Source of the DNA: Streptosporangiaceae bacterium
GTDB lineage: Bacteria; Actinomycetota; Actinomycetes; Streptosporangiales; Streptosporangiaceae
DNA: 48,794 nt
Direction: 5' to 3'
Assembly: GCA_030040155.1 (NCBI GenBank)
Contig: JASHUG010000360.1
Coordinates: 1 to 48,794, forward strand
The position numbers were made by a program, and so were the translations under genes. Below the pieces are notes generated by a model. The model was given only the letters and a program-made list of their open reading frames with translations. It made no database searches and had not been told where the DNA came from. This document shows positions 27,409-39,916 of the stretch, in pieces (position 1 is the stretch's first letter; every line of letters begins with the position of its first letter).

Positions 27409-29241
27409 ATGCCCGAGCCTGCTCACACGCCGCAGCCGATCATCCGGAATTTCTGCATCATTGCCCATATTGATCACGGCAAGTCGACGCTTGCCGACCG
27501 GATGCTGCAGCTCACCGGCGTCGTCGATGCCCGGCAGATGCGGGCCCAGTACCTGGACCGGATGGACATCGAGCGCGAGCGCGGCATCACGATCAAGAGC
27601 CAGGCGGTCCGGCTGCCCTGGCGCGGCCCCGACGGCACCCACTACGTTCTCAACCTCATCGACACGCCAGGCCACGTCGACTTCACCTATGAGGTGTCGA
27701 GGTCGCTGGCCGCCTGCGAGGGCGCCGTCTTGCTGGTGGACGCCGCCCAGGGGATCGAGGCGCAGACGCTTGCGAATCTGTACCTCGCGCTGGACGCCGA
27801 CCTGCAGCTGATTCCGGTGCTGAACAAGATCGACCTGCCCGCCGCCCAGCCGGAAAAGTATGCCGCTGAGCTGGCGAATATCATCGGCTGCGACCCGTCC
27901 GAGGTGCTGCGGGTCTCGGCCAAGACCGGAGAGGGCGTTCCCGGCCTCCTGAACGCGGTCGTCGAGCTGGTTCCGCCACCGAACGGTGACCTGGACGTCC
28001 CGGCGAGGGCGCTCATCTTCGACTCGGTCTACGACACCTACCGTGGCGTAGTCACCTACGTCCGGATGGTCGACGGCAGGCTGGGCAAGCGCGAGCGGAC
28101 GCTGATGCTGTCGACCAAGGCCGTACACGAGACGCTGGAGATCGGCGTGATCTCCCCGGAGCCGGTTCCGTCCGATGGGCTGGCAGCCGGCGAGGTGGGC
28201 TATCTGATCACCGGCGTCAAGGACGTCCGGCATGCCCGCGTCGGCGACACGCTCACCAGCGCGAGCCATCCCGCAACCCACGCGCTGGCCGGATACCGCG
28301 ACCCCAAGCCCATGGTGTTCTCCGGCCTGTACCCGGTCGATGGCGACGACTACCCGGAGCTGCGCGACGCGCTCGACAAGCTCCGCCTGAACGACGCCTC
28401 GCTGGTCTACGAGCCGGAGACCTCGACCGCGCTCGGCTTCGGGTTCCGCTGCGGATTCCTCGGCCTGCTGCACATGGAGATCGTGAGGGAGCGGCTGGAG
28501 CGCGAGTTCGGCCTCGTGCTGATCTCCACCGCCCCGAACGTCGTCTACCGGGTGGAACTCGAGTCGGGCGCCGAAGTCATCGTTACCAACCCAAGCGAAT
28601 TTCCCGAGGGCAAGGTCAGTCGCATCTTCGAGCCGGTAGTCAGGGCGACGGTGCTGGCGCCGGCCGAATACATCGGCCCGATCATGGAGCTGTGCCAGAA
28701 CCGTCGCGGCATCCTGCTGGGCATGGAGTACCTGTCCGCCGACCGCGTCGAGATCCGGTACACGATGCCGCTGGCCGAGATCATTTTCGACTTCTTCGAC
28801 CAGCTCAAATCGCGCACCCGCGGGTACGCCTCGCTGGACTACGAGCCAGCCGGCGAGCAGGAGGCCGACCTGGTTAAGGTCGACATCCTGCTGCAGGGCG
28901 TGCCGGTTGACGCGTTCAGCCAGATCGTGCACGCCGACAAGTCACGCGAGTACGGGCTGACGATGACGGCCAAGCTCAAGGAACTCATCCCGCGGCAGCA
29001 GTTTGAGGTGCCGATTCAGGCCGCGATCGGGTCGCGCGTCATAGCCAGGGAGAACATCCGCGCGATGCGCAAGGACGTGCTGGCCAAGTGCTACGGCGGA
29101 GACATCACCAGGAAGCGGAAGCTGCTGGAGAACCAGAAGGAAGGCAAGCGCCGGATGAAGGTCATCGGCAGGGTGGAAGTCCCGCAGGAGGCGTTTGTCG
29201 CGGCCCTGTCGACCGAGCAGGCGCCGGACAAGAAGCGGTAG
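27409..29241 (+). CDS. lepA: Elongation factor 4
   Basis: [58 protein letters not shown]. Confidence 0.97.
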   Translation: MPEPAHTPQPIIRNFCIIAHIDHGKSTLADRMLQLTGVVDARQMRAQYLDRMDIERERGITIKSQAVRLPWRGPDGTHYVLNLIDTPGHVDFTYEVSRSLAACEGAVLLVDAAQGIEAQTLANLYLALDADLQLIPVLNKIDLPAAQPEKYAAELANIIGCDPSEVLRVSAKTGEGVPGLLNAVVELVPPPNGDLDVPARALIFDSVYDTYRGVVTYVRMVDGRLGKRERTLMLSTKAVHETLEIGVISPEPVPSDGLAAGEVGYLITGVKDVRHARVGDTLTSASHPATHALAGYRDPKPMVFSGLYPVDGDDYPELRDALDKLRLNDASLVYEPETSTALGFGFRCGFLGLLHMEIVRERLEREFGLVLISTAPNVVYRVELESGAEVIVTNPSEFPEGKVSRIFEPVVRATVLAPAEYIGPIMELCQNRRGILLGMEYLSADRVEIRYTMPLAEIIFDFFDQLKSRTRGYASLDYEPAGEQEADLVKVDILLQGVPVDAFSQIVHADKSREYGLTMTAKLKELIPRQQFEVPIQAAIGSRVIARENIRAMRKDVLAKCYGGDITRKRKLLENQKEGKRRMKVIGRVEVPQEAFVAALSTEQAPDKKR

Positions 29242-29257
29242 CCCGGCCCGGCGCCGG

Positions 29258-29791
29258 TCACCCGTCAGCACGGGCGGGGGCCCCGGCCAGGATCCCGGGA
29301 AGCTGGTCGAGCCAGCTCAGCACCGCCTGCTCGTAGCCAACGCCGAACGTGACCGTGGCTCGCTGGTAGTGGTCAAGCCCGCCGTCGGCCAGGTAGGAAC
29401 GGTAGGTGGCCAGCCGGCGCTCGTGGTCGGGCCGGTGGACCGCGGCCATCTCAAGCAGCCGGTCGGGTCCGAGCCAGGCCCCGAAGGCGATCGTCAGCAG
29501 GAGCGGGTAGCGGACCTGCTCTGGCGGCGGCGGCGTGGCGATCCACCTGGAGAACTCCGCGCGCCCGGCATCGGTCAGCCGGTATGGCTGCCGTGCCCGC
29601 GCGGCGGGCTCGCCCGGTTCGACCAGGCCGCGGGCCGTCAACTGGGCAAGCTCGCGGTAGACCTGACTGCGGGTCACGTGCCAGAAGTCCCCGATGATCT
29701 CGGCGGCAGCCTGGGCCAGGTCATAACCGCTGAGCTCGCCCGCATCCAGGAACCCCAGGATCGCGGCCGCCGTCGGGTTGAGCTCGTTCAC
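29258..29791 (-). CDS. PadR-family transcriptional regulator
   Basis: ILGFLDAGELSGYDLAQAAAEIIGDFWHVTRSQVYRELAQLTARGLVE winged-helix pattern. Confidence 0.88.
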   Translation of the reverse strand: MNELNPTAAAILGFLDAGELSGYDLAQAAAEIIGDFWHVTRSQVYRELAQLTARGLVEPGEPAARARQPYRLTDAGRAEFSRWIATPPPPEQVRYPLLLTIAFGAWLGPDRLLEMAAVHRPDHERRLATYRSYLADGGLDHYQRATVTFGVGYEQAVLSWLDQLPGILAGAPARADG

Positions 29792-29858
29792 TGCGGTCCT
29801 CCTTCAGCTCCTCGTCCGGCTGGACGGATCCTTATCCGGCCCTCCGTCGTGCTTGACA

Positions 29859-29902
29859 GTCCACTGTAGATGGTGTTGCATAAAGCACTAACCGTCCACT
29901 GT
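29859..29902. promoter_or_regulatory. Direct repeat GTCCACTGT x2 in the PadR/membrane-protein divergent intergenic region (candidate operators)
   Basis: GTCCACTGT at 29859-29867 and 29894-29902, 35 bp apart; a TTGACA hexamer sits at 29853-29858. Confidence 0.4.
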
Positions 29903-29913
29903 GTCATATTGAG

Positions 29914-30462
29914 GTGACGTCCGTGCTGACCTTGTTGCTCACGGTGCACATTTCCAGCGGCACGCTTGGTCTCCTCACCGGGCCACTCGCGATGCTCGTG
30001 CCCAAGCGGCGCGGCTGGCATCCGCGGATCGGCCGCATCTACCTCATCTGCATGGCGCTGATCTGCGCCTCCGCCATCGGCCTGACCATCATGCAACCAG
30101 CGCTGTGGTGGCTGGCAGTGATCGCCGCCGCCACCTGGGTGGCGGCACTGGCAGGCTGGCAGGTCAGGCGCAGCCGGCCGCCGGGCTGGCTGCCCTGGCA
30201 CATCTCGCTGCTGTGCGGCTCGTACATCTCCCTGGTCACGGCGTTGTTTGTAGTCAACCTCGGAGTGCACGCCTTCATAGCCTGGGTGCTGCCCACCGCG
30301 GTGGGCTCGCCGCTGATAGCAAGGGCGGCGTACCGCGCCGCGACCGGGCGCTCTCGCTGGCAGGCCGTCCAGGGGCGGCCGGGCCCGAGCCAGGTGCTCC
30401 CGCCGCCACCCGAAGGCCTGCCGTCGCCCGAAGCCGCTCTGCTATCGCCTCGTAGCACTTGA
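29914..30462 (+). CDS. DUF2306-like integral membrane protein
   Basis: LLTVHISSGTLGLLTGPLAMLVPKRRGWHPRIGRIYLICM, four hydrophobic segments. Confidence 0.65.
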   Translation: MTSVLTLLLTVHISSGTLGLLTGPLAMLVPKRRGWHPRIGRIYLICMALICASAIGLTIMQPALWWLAVIAAATWVAALAGWQVRRSRPPGWLPWHISLLCGSYISLVTALFVVNLGVHAFIAWVLPTAVGSPLIARAAYRAATGRSRWQAVQGRPGPSQVLPPPPEGLPSPEAALLSPRST

Positions 30463-30558
30463 CACCCGGGCGTCACCCTCGTCACGGCTGACAGCCGGAC
30501 GCGCCTGGCGCAGAATTGACTTCGACCGGGGTGGCCAGCGTCGGATACCGTGCTGGTC

Positions 30559-31197
30559 ATGGGGAACGCGCGCGTTATTTCCGTGAATCGCGGCCCGGAG
30601 GCGGATCTGCTCGTCGGCGGCGAGCCCGCCAGGTCCGGAATCAACAAGCAGCCGGCGGCCGGCCAGATATTCGTCCGCGCGCTCGGGCTGGACAAGGACG
30701 AGCACGGCGACAAGGAGAACCACGGCGGCTTCGACCAGGCTCTCTACGCCTATGCCAGGGAGGACCTGGACTGGTGGACCGAGCTACTCGGCCGCGAACT
30801 GCGCAATGGGCTGTTCGGCGAGAACATCACGACGTCCGGCATCGATATCAGCGCCGCGCTCATCGGCGAGACCTGGCAAATGGGCAATGCAGTCGTCCAG
30901 ATCACCGCACCGCGCATCCCGTGCGTCACGTTCCAGTCATGGATGGACGAGCCGCACTGGGTGAAGCGGTTCGCCGCAGCCCGCCGCCCAGGCGCCTACC
31001 TTCGCGTGCTCACGGAAGGCACGGTCGCGGCCGGAGATGACCTGGCCGTGCTCACCCGGCCGGAGCGCGCGGTCACGGTCGCGCAATCCATGCGCGCTTA
31101 CTACGGTGACCGCGAGGTCATGCGCAGGCTGCTCGAGGTAGAGGGGCGAGGCGGCAAATGGGACGAGATCGGCGCCGCCGTGCTGAGCAGGGCCTGA
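30559..31197 (+). CDS. MOSC domain-containing protein
   Basis: GLDKDEHGDKENHGGFDQALYAYAREDLDWW; LFGENITTSGIDIS; PRIPCVTF. Confidence 0.9.
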   Translation: MGNARVISVNRGPEADLLVGGEPARSGINKQPAAGQIFVRALGLDKDEHGDKENHGGFDQALYAYAREDLDWWTELLGRELRNGLFGENITTSGIDISAALIGETWQMGNAVVQITAPRIPCVTFQSWMDEPHWVKRFAAARRPGAYLRVLTEGTVAAGDDLAVLTRPERAVTVAQSMRAYYGDREVMRRLLEVEGRGGKWDEIGAAVLSRA

Positions 31198-31222
31198 CGG
31201 CCGGCCCAGAGGCGAGCTGATC

Positions 31223-32443
31223 GTGCCGGGACAACCGCCAGACGGCGAGCCCGTACCCGCCGATGGCGGACTGCCGGAGTCCGCGGTTGAGCGCCTCGGA
31301 TCCGCCCCGTTCGGCGTCTACGTTCATGTGCCGTTCTGCCTGACCAGGTGCGGCTATTGCGACTTCAACACCTACACCGCGGCCGAACTGGGGTCGGGCG
31401 CATCCCGCCAGTCGTACCCGGCACTGGCCATCGAGGAGATCCGGCTGGCCGGGCGGGTGCTGGCCGGACGCGCGGGTCCGGTGCGGACGGTGTTCTTCGG
31501 CGGCGGCACGCCGACGTTGCTGCCCCCGCAAGACCTGGCCGCAGTCCTGCGGGCCATCGACGGCGAGCTCGGCCTGGCCGCGGACGCCGAGGTCACGGCG
31601 GAAGCCAATCCCGAGACCGTCGACCAGTCGGTGCTGGCGCAGTTGCGGCAGGCCGGGTTCACCCGGATCTCGCTCGGGATGCAGAGCGCGGTTCCGCACG
31701 TGCTGGCCGTGCTAGACCGGGTGCACCAGCCGGGTCGGCCCGAGCAGTGCGTGGGCTGGGCCAGGAAGGCCGGGTTCGGACAGGTCAGCCTCGATCTGAT
31801 TTACGGCACGCCGGGCGAGACCGACTCGGACTGGGAGCTGTCGCTGCGGCGGGCCATTGAGGCGGGGCCTGACCACGTCTCGGCGTACTCGCTGATCGTT
31901 GAGGACGGCACGAGGCTGGCCGCCAGGATCCGCCGCGGCGAACTGCCCGCTCCCGACGACGACGTGCTGGCCGACCGGTACCTCATCGCCGACGACATGC
32001 TCACCGCGGCGGACATGCGCTGGTACGAGGTCTCGAACTGGGCCGGGAGCGAGGCCTCGATGTGCCGGCACAACCTGCTGTACTGGACGGGCGGAGACTG
32101 GTGGGGGGTCGGTCCCGGCGCGCACTCCCACGTGGGCGGCACGCGCTGGTGGAACGTGAAGCATCCGGCCGCCTACGCGCGCTTGATCACCGCGGGCCGC
32201 AGCCCGGCCCAGGCCAGGGAGGTTCTGACCGATGCGGAGCAGGCCACGGAGCGGATCATGCTGACGACCCGGCTCGCCTCAGGCTGTCCGGTGGACGCAC
32301 TGCCGCCGGCCGGACGGGCGGCGGCCGGCCAGGCCGTAACCGACGGCCTGGCCGACGGGCCGGCCCTGGATCGTGGGCACGTGGCGCTGACCAGGCCGGG
32401 CCGCCTGCTGGCCGATGCGGTCATCCGCGGCCTGACCGGCTGA
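31223..32443 (+). CDS. hemW: Radical SAM HemW / coproporphyrinogen-III-oxidase-like
   Basis: GVYVHVPFCLTRCGYCDFNTYTA; FFGGGTPTLL; SLGMQSA; DLIYGTPGE. Confidence 0.93.
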   Translation: MPGQPPDGEPVPADGGLPESAVERLGSAPFGVYVHVPFCLTRCGYCDFNTYTAAELGSGASRQSYPALAIEEIRLAGRVLAGRAGPVRTVFFGGGTPTLLPPQDLAAVLRAIDGELGLAADAEVTAEANPETVDQSVLAQLRQAGFTRISLGMQSAVPHVLAVLDRVHQPGRPEQCVGWARKAGFGQVSLDLIYGTPGETDSDWELSLRRAIEAGPDHVSAYSLIVEDGTRLAARIRRGELPAPDDDVLADRYLIADDMLTAADMRWYEVSNWAGSEASMCRHNLLYWTGGDWWGVGPGAHSHVGGTRWWNVKHPAAYARLITAGRSPAQAREVLTDAEQATERIMLTTRLASGCPVDALPPAGRAAAGQAVTDGLADGPALDRGHVALTRPGRLLADAVIRGLTG

Positions 32444-32539
32444 CTGACCCCGCAGGCGAGCCTGGCGCCTGCCGTGGAGCCAACTCGCTGACCTGCGGAT
32501 CAGCGCTGTCTGTGCCTGGGCCAGATTTCCGCCATAGAC

Positions 32540-32566
32540 TTGGCACTCAGGACGGGGGAGTGCCAG
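32540..32566. promoter_or_regulatory. CIRCE element (HrcA operator)
   Basis: TTGGCACTC-N9-GAGTGCCAG; consensus TTAGCACTC-N9-GAGTGCTAA; directly upstream of hrcA. Confidence 0.9.
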
Positions 32567-32577
32567 GGAGGTGACGC

Positions 32578-33591
32578 GTGCTCGACGACAGGAAGCTGGC
32601 GGTCCTGCGCGCGATCGTAGAGGACTATGTCTCGACAAATGAGCCGGTCGGGTCCAAATCCCTGGTAGACAGGCACAATCTGGACGTATCTCCCGCAACG
32701 ATACGCAACGACATGGCGGTGCTGGAGGAGCTGGGCTACATCGTCCAGCCACACACCAGCGCGGGCCGGGTCCCCACCGACCTGGGGTACCGGCTGTTCG
32801 TCGACCGGCTGTCCGGTGTGCGGCCGTTCTCGCCGGCCGAGCGCCGGGCTATCGAGACGTTCCTGGCCGGCGCGTACGACCTTGACGACGTGGTCATGCG
32901 GACGGTCCGCCTGCTGGCCCAGCTGACCAGGCAAGTGGCCGTGGTGCAGTATCCGTCGCTCACCCGGTCGGCCATCCGGCACATCGAGATCGTGCCGCTC
33001 GCCGATCGCCGCCTGCTGTTGGTACTCATTACCGACACTGGCCGGGTCGAGCAGCGGACGGTCGACCTGCCAGGGCAGATCGCTGACGATGCGATCACCC
33101 AGCTCCGGGCGGTCCTGAACGCCTGCCTGGACGGCCGCAAGCTCGCCGACGTGGCCTCGGCGGTAGCCGAGCTGCCGGAGCGGGTCAGCCCGCCCGACCG
33201 GCCGAACGCGGCTGCCGTGTTCTCCGTGATCGTGGAGACGCTGGTTGAGCGGAACGACGAAAGGGTCGTAGTAGGAGGTGCCGCAAATCTCACTGCGGCA
33301 GACTTCTCCCGGGGATTGCACGAGGTGCTGGAGGCGTTGGAGGAACAAGTAGTCCTGATGCGCCTGCTTGGTGAGTCGGGCGATCAAGCCGCGGTTACCG
33401 TGCGCATCGGCTCCGAGAACGAGGTGCACGGGCTGCGGAGCACATCCATGGTCACGACCGGCTACGGCGCCGGTGAGCAGGCCCTGGCCAGGCTCGGAGT
33501 ACTCGGGCCTACAAGGATGGACTACCCGACGGCGATGGGAGCGGTACGCGCGGTGGCACGCTATGTGGGTCAGATCCTGGCGGAGTCCTAG
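32578..33591 (+). CDS. hrcA: Heat-inducible transcriptional repressor HrcA
   Basis: [71 protein letters not shown]. Confidence 0.96.
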   Translation: MLDDRKLAVLRAIVEDYVSTNEPVGSKSLVDRHNLDVSPATIRNDMAVLEELGYIVQPHTSAGRVPTDLGYRLFVDRLSGVRPFSPAERRAIETFLAGAYDLDDVVMRTVRLLAQLTRQVAVVQYPSLTRSAIRHIEIVPLADRRLLLVLITDTGRVEQRTVDLPGQIADDAITQLRAVLNACLDGRKLADVASAVAELPERVSPPDRPNAAAVFSVIVETLVERNDERVVVGGAANLTAADFSRGLHEVLEALEEQVVLMRLLGESGDQAAVTVRIGSENEVHGLRSTSMVTTGYGAGEQALARLGVLGPTRMDYPTAMGAVRAVARYVGQILAES

Positions 33592-33593
33592 GA

Positions 33594-34733
33594 ATGCCGG
33601 TGGCAAACGACTATTACGGGATCCTCGGCGTTCGCCGTGACGCGGACGCGGACGAGATCAAGAAGGCCTATCGGCGGCTCGCGCGCGAACTGCACCCGGA
33701 CGTCAACCCCGATCCGGCGCTGCAGGAGCGCTTCAAGGAAGTCACCCAGGCCTATGAGGTGCTCTCCGACCCGGAGAAGCGCCAGATGTATGACCTTGGC
33801 GCCGATCCGTTCGCCCGGGCAGGTGCTCCCGGTGCGGGCGGGTTCGGAGCAGGCTTCCCGTTCAGCGACCTCATGGACGCGTTCTTCGGTGGCGGTGCCG
33901 CCCAGCGCGGTCCCCGCAGCCGGGCCCGCCGCGGCCGAAATGCCACGATCCGCGTCGACCTCGACCTGTCCGAGTGCGCGTTCGGCACGACGCGCGACCT
34001 GGTTGTCGACACGGCCGTAGTCTGTCCCACCTGCTCGGGCGAGGGGACGGCGCCAGGAACGCACCCCGTCACCTGTGACGTCTGCAACGGCCGCGGCGAG
34101 GTCAGCCAGGTGACCAGGTCGTTCATCGGGCAAATGATGACCTCGCGGCCATGCCCCAACTGCGGCGGCTTCGGGACTTTGATCCGCAAGCCGTGTCCGG
34201 AATGCGACGCGGACGGCAGGGTCAGGACGCGCCGCACGATCAAGGTGCGGATCCCGGCGGGCGTGGAAGACGGTACCCACATCCAGCTCGCGGGCGAGGG
34301 CGAGGTCGGCCCAGGCGGCGGACCGCCAGGCGACCTGTTCCTGGAGATCGTTCAGCGGCCGCACCCGATATTCGAGCGGCAGGGCGATGACCTCCACTGC
34401 ACGGTCACCATCCCGATGGTCGCAGCCGCGCTGGGAGCATCGCTTCAGGTCGAGACTCTGGACGGGCCGGCCGAGCTTGACATCAGGCCGGGCACGCAGT
34501 CGGGCCAGGCGATCTCGCTCTACGGCCAGGGCACGGCCCGGCTGAACAGTTCGGGGCGCGGCGACCTGATCGTTCACGTTACGGTCGAGACGCCGACCAA
34601 GCTGGAGCCCGAGCAGGAGGAGCTCCTGCGCCAGCTGGCCAAGTTGCGGGGCGAAGAGGCGCCGCCCGGCAAGTTCGCGCCGGGCCAGCAGGGATTCTTC
34701 TCCCGGCTGCGTGATGCCTTCAACAGCCGCTGA
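33594..34733 (+). CDS. dnaJ: Chaperone DnaJ
   Basis: J domain [13 protein letters not shown]...HPDVNPD; four CxxCxxxG-type zinc motifs. Confidence 0.96.
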   Translation: MPVANDYYGILGVRRDADADEIKKAYRRLARELHPDVNPDPALQERFKEVTQAYEVLSDPEKRQMYDLGADPFARAGAPGAGGFGAGFPFSDLMDAFFGGGAAQRGPRSRARRGRNATIRVDLDLSECAFGTTRDLVVDTAVVCPTCSGEGTAPGTHPVTCDVCNGRGEVSQVTRSFIGQMMTSRPCPNCGGFGTLIRKPCPECDADGRVRTRRTIKVRIPAGVEDGTHIQLAGEGEVGPGGGPPGDLFLEIVQRPHPIFERQGDDLHCTVTIPMVAAALGASLQVETLDGPAELDIRPGTQSGQAISLYGQGTARLNSSGRGDLIVHVTVETPTKLEPEQEELLRQLAKLRGEEAPPGKFAPGQQGFFSRLRDAFNSR

Positions 34734-34778
34734 CGCCTCCGCCGCCTGGAGGAGGCCGGGCTGAAACCGCCGTTCTTC

Positions 34779-35492
34779 ATGGCCGACGCCGACGCCCTGC
34801 GGGGTGAGCGGGTCGTGCTGCGCGGCCAGGAGGGCCGGCACGCCGCAACCGTGCGCAGGCTGGCGCGCGGCGAGCAGGCTTACCTCACCGACGGCGCGGG
34901 TACGGTAGCGCGCTGCCTGGTCAGCGCCGCGGGACCGGCCGAGCTCGAGCTGACGGTGCTGAGCCGGCAATCCGAGCCGCGGCCCGATCCGTCGGTCGCG
35001 GTGGTGCAGGCGATCCCTAAGGGGGATCGCGGCGAGCTAGCGGTAGAACTGCTCACCGAGGTCGGCGCCGACGTGATTGTGCCGTGGGCGGCCGAGCGGT
35101 GCGTGGCGCAGTGGCGAGGGGAGCGGGCAGAGAAGGCGCTCGGGCGCTGGCGGTCGGCCGCGCTGCAGGCCGCCAAGCAATCCCGCCGGGCCTGGCTGCC
35201 GGAGGTGAGCGCCCAGGCGGGCATGTCGGCCGTGGCGCGGCGGATACGCTCAGCCACGCTGGCCATCGTCCTCGCGCCGGATACGCCGGCGCGGCTGGCC
35301 GATCTTGATCTGCCGGCGGCAGGTGAGATCGTGCTCGTCATCGGTCCAGAGGGGGGCATTACCGCGGCCGAGGAGCACGAGCTGGCCGCCGCCGGAGCGG
35401 TGAGCGCAAGGCTCGGACCGACGGTGTTGCGCGCTTCGTCGGCCGGCGTGGTAGCCGCCGGGATCGTGCTCAGCCGGACTGCGCGCTGGTGA
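34779..35492 (+). CDS. rsmE: 16S rRNA (uracil-1498-N3)-methyltransferase; start may lie slightly upstream
   Basis: GPEGGITAAEEHELAAAGAVSARLGPTVLRASSAGVVA. Confidence 0.93.
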   Translation: MADADALRGERVVLRGQEGRHAATVRRLARGEQAYLTDGAGTVARCLVSAAGPAELELTVLSRQSEPRPDPSVAVVQAIPKGDRGELAVELLTEVGADVIVPWAAERCVAQWRGERAEKALGRWRSAALQAAKQSRRAWLPEVSAQAGMSAVARRIRSATLAIVLAPDTPARLADLDLPAAGEIVLVIGPEGGITAAEEHELAAAGAVSARLGPTVLRASSAGVVAAGIVLSRTARW

Positions 35493-35552
35493 TGACGCTG
35501 GGGGATTAGCGCTAGTCTCGCGCCGGATCCTGGCCCGCGAGCTACTCCGGGC

Positions 35553-36506
35553 TCAGCCGAGCTTTCCCTTGGCCACGTCCGCAATCAGGGCAGGCACCGC
35601 CGGCGCGCCGGCCGCGGCTGGATTCACCGTCGGCGTCGTCGACTTCCCGGTCTTCGGCGTCGAGCAGGACGCCGAGGCGGTCGGGTGCGTACTTGCCGTG
35701 CGGTCGGCCTCGTTCACGGCAAGCGCCTTGGCAGTGGAGGCTTGGCTGCCTATGCTGGCGCCGGTCGTAGTCGTCGAGCCGTCGGACGGGGTGCTGCTCG
35801 TCCCATCGCCCGGGTCGGACGACGGGGCTGTGGACGTCGAAGTGGGCGTCGGGGTCGGAGTTACCGTCGGGGCTGGCGTCGTGATCGTCGGAGTCGGGGT
35901 CGGAGTCGAGCTATTGCTCGGGGGGGTCGAGGACGGCGCCGAGATCGTCGGGGGCGTCGAGCTCGGCGTTCCGCGCGTCGAGCAGTTCTGGCTGTGCCGC
36001 GAGCCGGGCGACGAGCCAGATGCCGTTCCCTGAGGCGAGCCTGGCTGGCTCGACCCGTGGCCAGGGCCGATCACCGAGTTGTTGCCCTGATTGTGCCCGT
36101 TGGCATGCGAGCCGGTGTCTGAGCTGGTCGGCGAGATGACCTGCGATACCCCGAATGCCATGTAGACGACGGCGCCGACGATGATCACGGCGGTTCCCGT
36201 CGCCGCAAGCGGCCGCAGCCAGCGCAGGCGCAGCCGGTCACCGTGACTGGCCGACGCCGGCATGAATCGCTCGGTCGCCAGGCGGTACTCGGTCACGAGC
36301 CGGTCGGCAAAGTACCGCAGGCCACTCGACGCGCGCATGGACAGCCGGGTCCAGGTAATCATGGCCCAGGCCGCCGCAACCGGACGCGGACGAGTGAGGC
36401 GGTGCTGGATCCGTTCCAGCCCGTCGGCACGCGGCTCGACCTGGTCAGCGGCCGCGTGCAGGATGCTACGGAGCATCGCCTCGTCGTCTGGCCGGGCGTG
36501 GCTCAT
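35553..36506 (-). CDS. Single-pass membrane protein with Thr/Ser/Pro-rich extracytoplasmic region, putative anti-sigma partner
   Basis: One TM (ATGTAVIIVGAVVYMAFGVSQVI), then TPTPTPTITTPAPTVTPTPTPTSTSTAPSS; overlaps the sigma factor stop. Confidence 0.65.
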   Translation of the reverse strand: MSHARPDDEAMLRSILHAAADQVEPRADGLERIQHRLTRPRPVAAAWAMITWTRLSMRASSGLRYFADRLVTEYRLATERFMPASASHGDRLRLRWLRPLAATGTAVIIVGAVVYMAFGVSQVISPTSSDTGSHANGHNQGNNSVIGPGHGSSQPGSPQGTASGSSPGSRHSQNCSTRGTPSSTPPTISAPSSTPPSNSSTPTPTPTITTPAPTVTPTPTPTSTSTAPSSDPGDGTSSTPSDGSTTTTGASIGSQASTAKALAVNEADRTASTHPTASASCSTPKTGKSTTPTVNPAAAGAPAVPALIADVAKGKLG

Positions 36507-37090
36507 GCGTCACGCTCCAGCTGCGTCCTCAGGGTCGCCATCGCCCTGGCCGTGTGACTCTTCACCGCGCCCTTGCTTATCTGCATCGCGTCCGCGATCT
36601 GCGCCTCGGACATGTCGCCGTAGAAGCGCAGCACGAGCGCCTCCCGCTGCCGGGCAGGCAGCGTGCGTAGCGCGGCGATGACCGCGGCCCGCTCAAGCAA
36701 GGCTATCGCTCCATGCTCGGCGCTCGGCATATCCGGCGGAGGCTTGGGCGCGTTCCGGTCAACCACCACGCGATGCCTCAGCACAGAGCGTGATCTATTG
36801 ACAACCGACTGCCGCAGGTAGGACAGGGCTTTCTCGCTGTCCCGCAGGCGGCGCCAGCCACCGTGCATCGCGACGAACGAGTCCTGCACCACTTCCTCCG
36901 CGGTTCCGATATCGCGCACCAGCAGCGCCGCGAGCCGCACGAGCGATCGGTAATGGGTGGCGTACAGCTCCGTCACCGCCCGGTCGGCATCCAAGTCGGC
37001 CGGAACTGAACCCAGGGCAACATCCGCCACTAGGGTTTCGGTCACGTGAATTGGACGCGCAGCGACGTCCGAAGGTTCACTCGCTGTCAT
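36503..37090 (-). CDS. ECF/SigE-family RNA polymerase sigma factor
   Basis: ELYATHYRSLVRLAALLVRDIGTAEEVVQDSFVAMHGGWRRL; LPARQREALVLRFYGDMSEAQIADAMQISKGAVKSHTARAMATLR. Confidence 0.93.
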   Translation of the reverse strand: MTASEPSDVAARPIHVTETLVADVALGSVPADLDADRAVTELYATHYRSLVRLAALLVRDIGTAEEVVQDSFVAMHGGWRRLRDSEKALSYLRQSVVNRSRSVLRHRVVVDRNAPKPPPDMPSAEHGAIALLERAAVIAALRTLPARQREALVLRFYGDMSEAQIADAMQISKGAVKSHTARAMATLRTQLERDA

Positions 37091-37321
37091 CACGGGTCTT
37101 CGCGATGTGCCTTTTGCAGGCCGGCCAGACTCACCTTGTTGCACTTCCCCCCACGGAACTGAATTCCTTCAGCGCACCCGCGCTGACGCACCCTGGGGCG
37201 AACGGAAGGCCAGCAACTGGCGGGGCCGTTGCACCAGAGGGGTGGTGCACCGTGGGTTCGCAGTAGTGCAACCATATATGTCGGCGGCCGTCCTGGCCCG
37301 CCACACGTTAAGATCTTCCTC

Positions 37322-37666
37322 GTGTCTGACTGCCTATTCTGCGGAATAGTCGCCGGCGACGTGCCGGCGACTATTGTGTCGCAGACCCCGCGGACGGTCG
37401 CGTTCGCCGACATCAACCCGCAAGCGCCCGTCCACGTGCTGGTGGTCCCCCGCGCGCACCACGCCAACCTGGCCGAGCTGATTGACTCGCCGGAGGAAGA
37501 CCTGCTGCGGGAGGTGCTTGCGCACGCGACGGAGGTCGCGCAGTCCTGCGGCGTCGCAGACGGCCACCGGATCGTCTTCAACACCGGGCCGGAGGGCGGA
37601 CAGACTGTCGAGCACGTGCACGCACACGTGCTCGGCGGCCGGCAGATGACCTGGCCGCCGGGCTGA
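37322..37666 (+). CDS. HIT family protein
   Basis: CLFCGIVAGDVPATIV; HVHAHVLGG histidine triad; GTG start. Confidence 0.93.
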   Translation: MSDCLFCGIVAGDVPATIVSQTPRTVAFADINPQAPVHVLVVPRAHHANLAELIDSPEEDLLREVLAHATEVAQSCGVADGHRIVFNTGPEGGQTVEHVHAHVLGGRQMTWPPG

Positions 37667-37801
37667 GGCCGGAAGGGCGCGCCAGCCAAGGGCCGCGGGC
37701 CAGCAGCGCTGCGAGCCCTGGCGGTCCATTCGGACCGTCAGCCAGGGCCGATATCATGGTTAACACGCAGGCCGGCGGGCCTCCGCGGCAGGAAAGAGCC
37801 A

Positions 37802-39895
<2,094 letters not shown>

Positions 39896-39916
39896 CAGTT
39901 CACTGACGGGGGCCAG

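Noticed and set aside
27352-28932. 526-aa minus-strand ORF opposite lepA
   Set aside because: Antisense shadow of a high-GC gene; no recognisable domains, while the + strand is unambiguous LepA.
35760-35980. GTCGGGGTCGGAGTC-like repeats as a regulatory or CRISPR element
   Set aside because: Explained by codons of the Thr/Pro-rich region of the minus-strand membrane protein.
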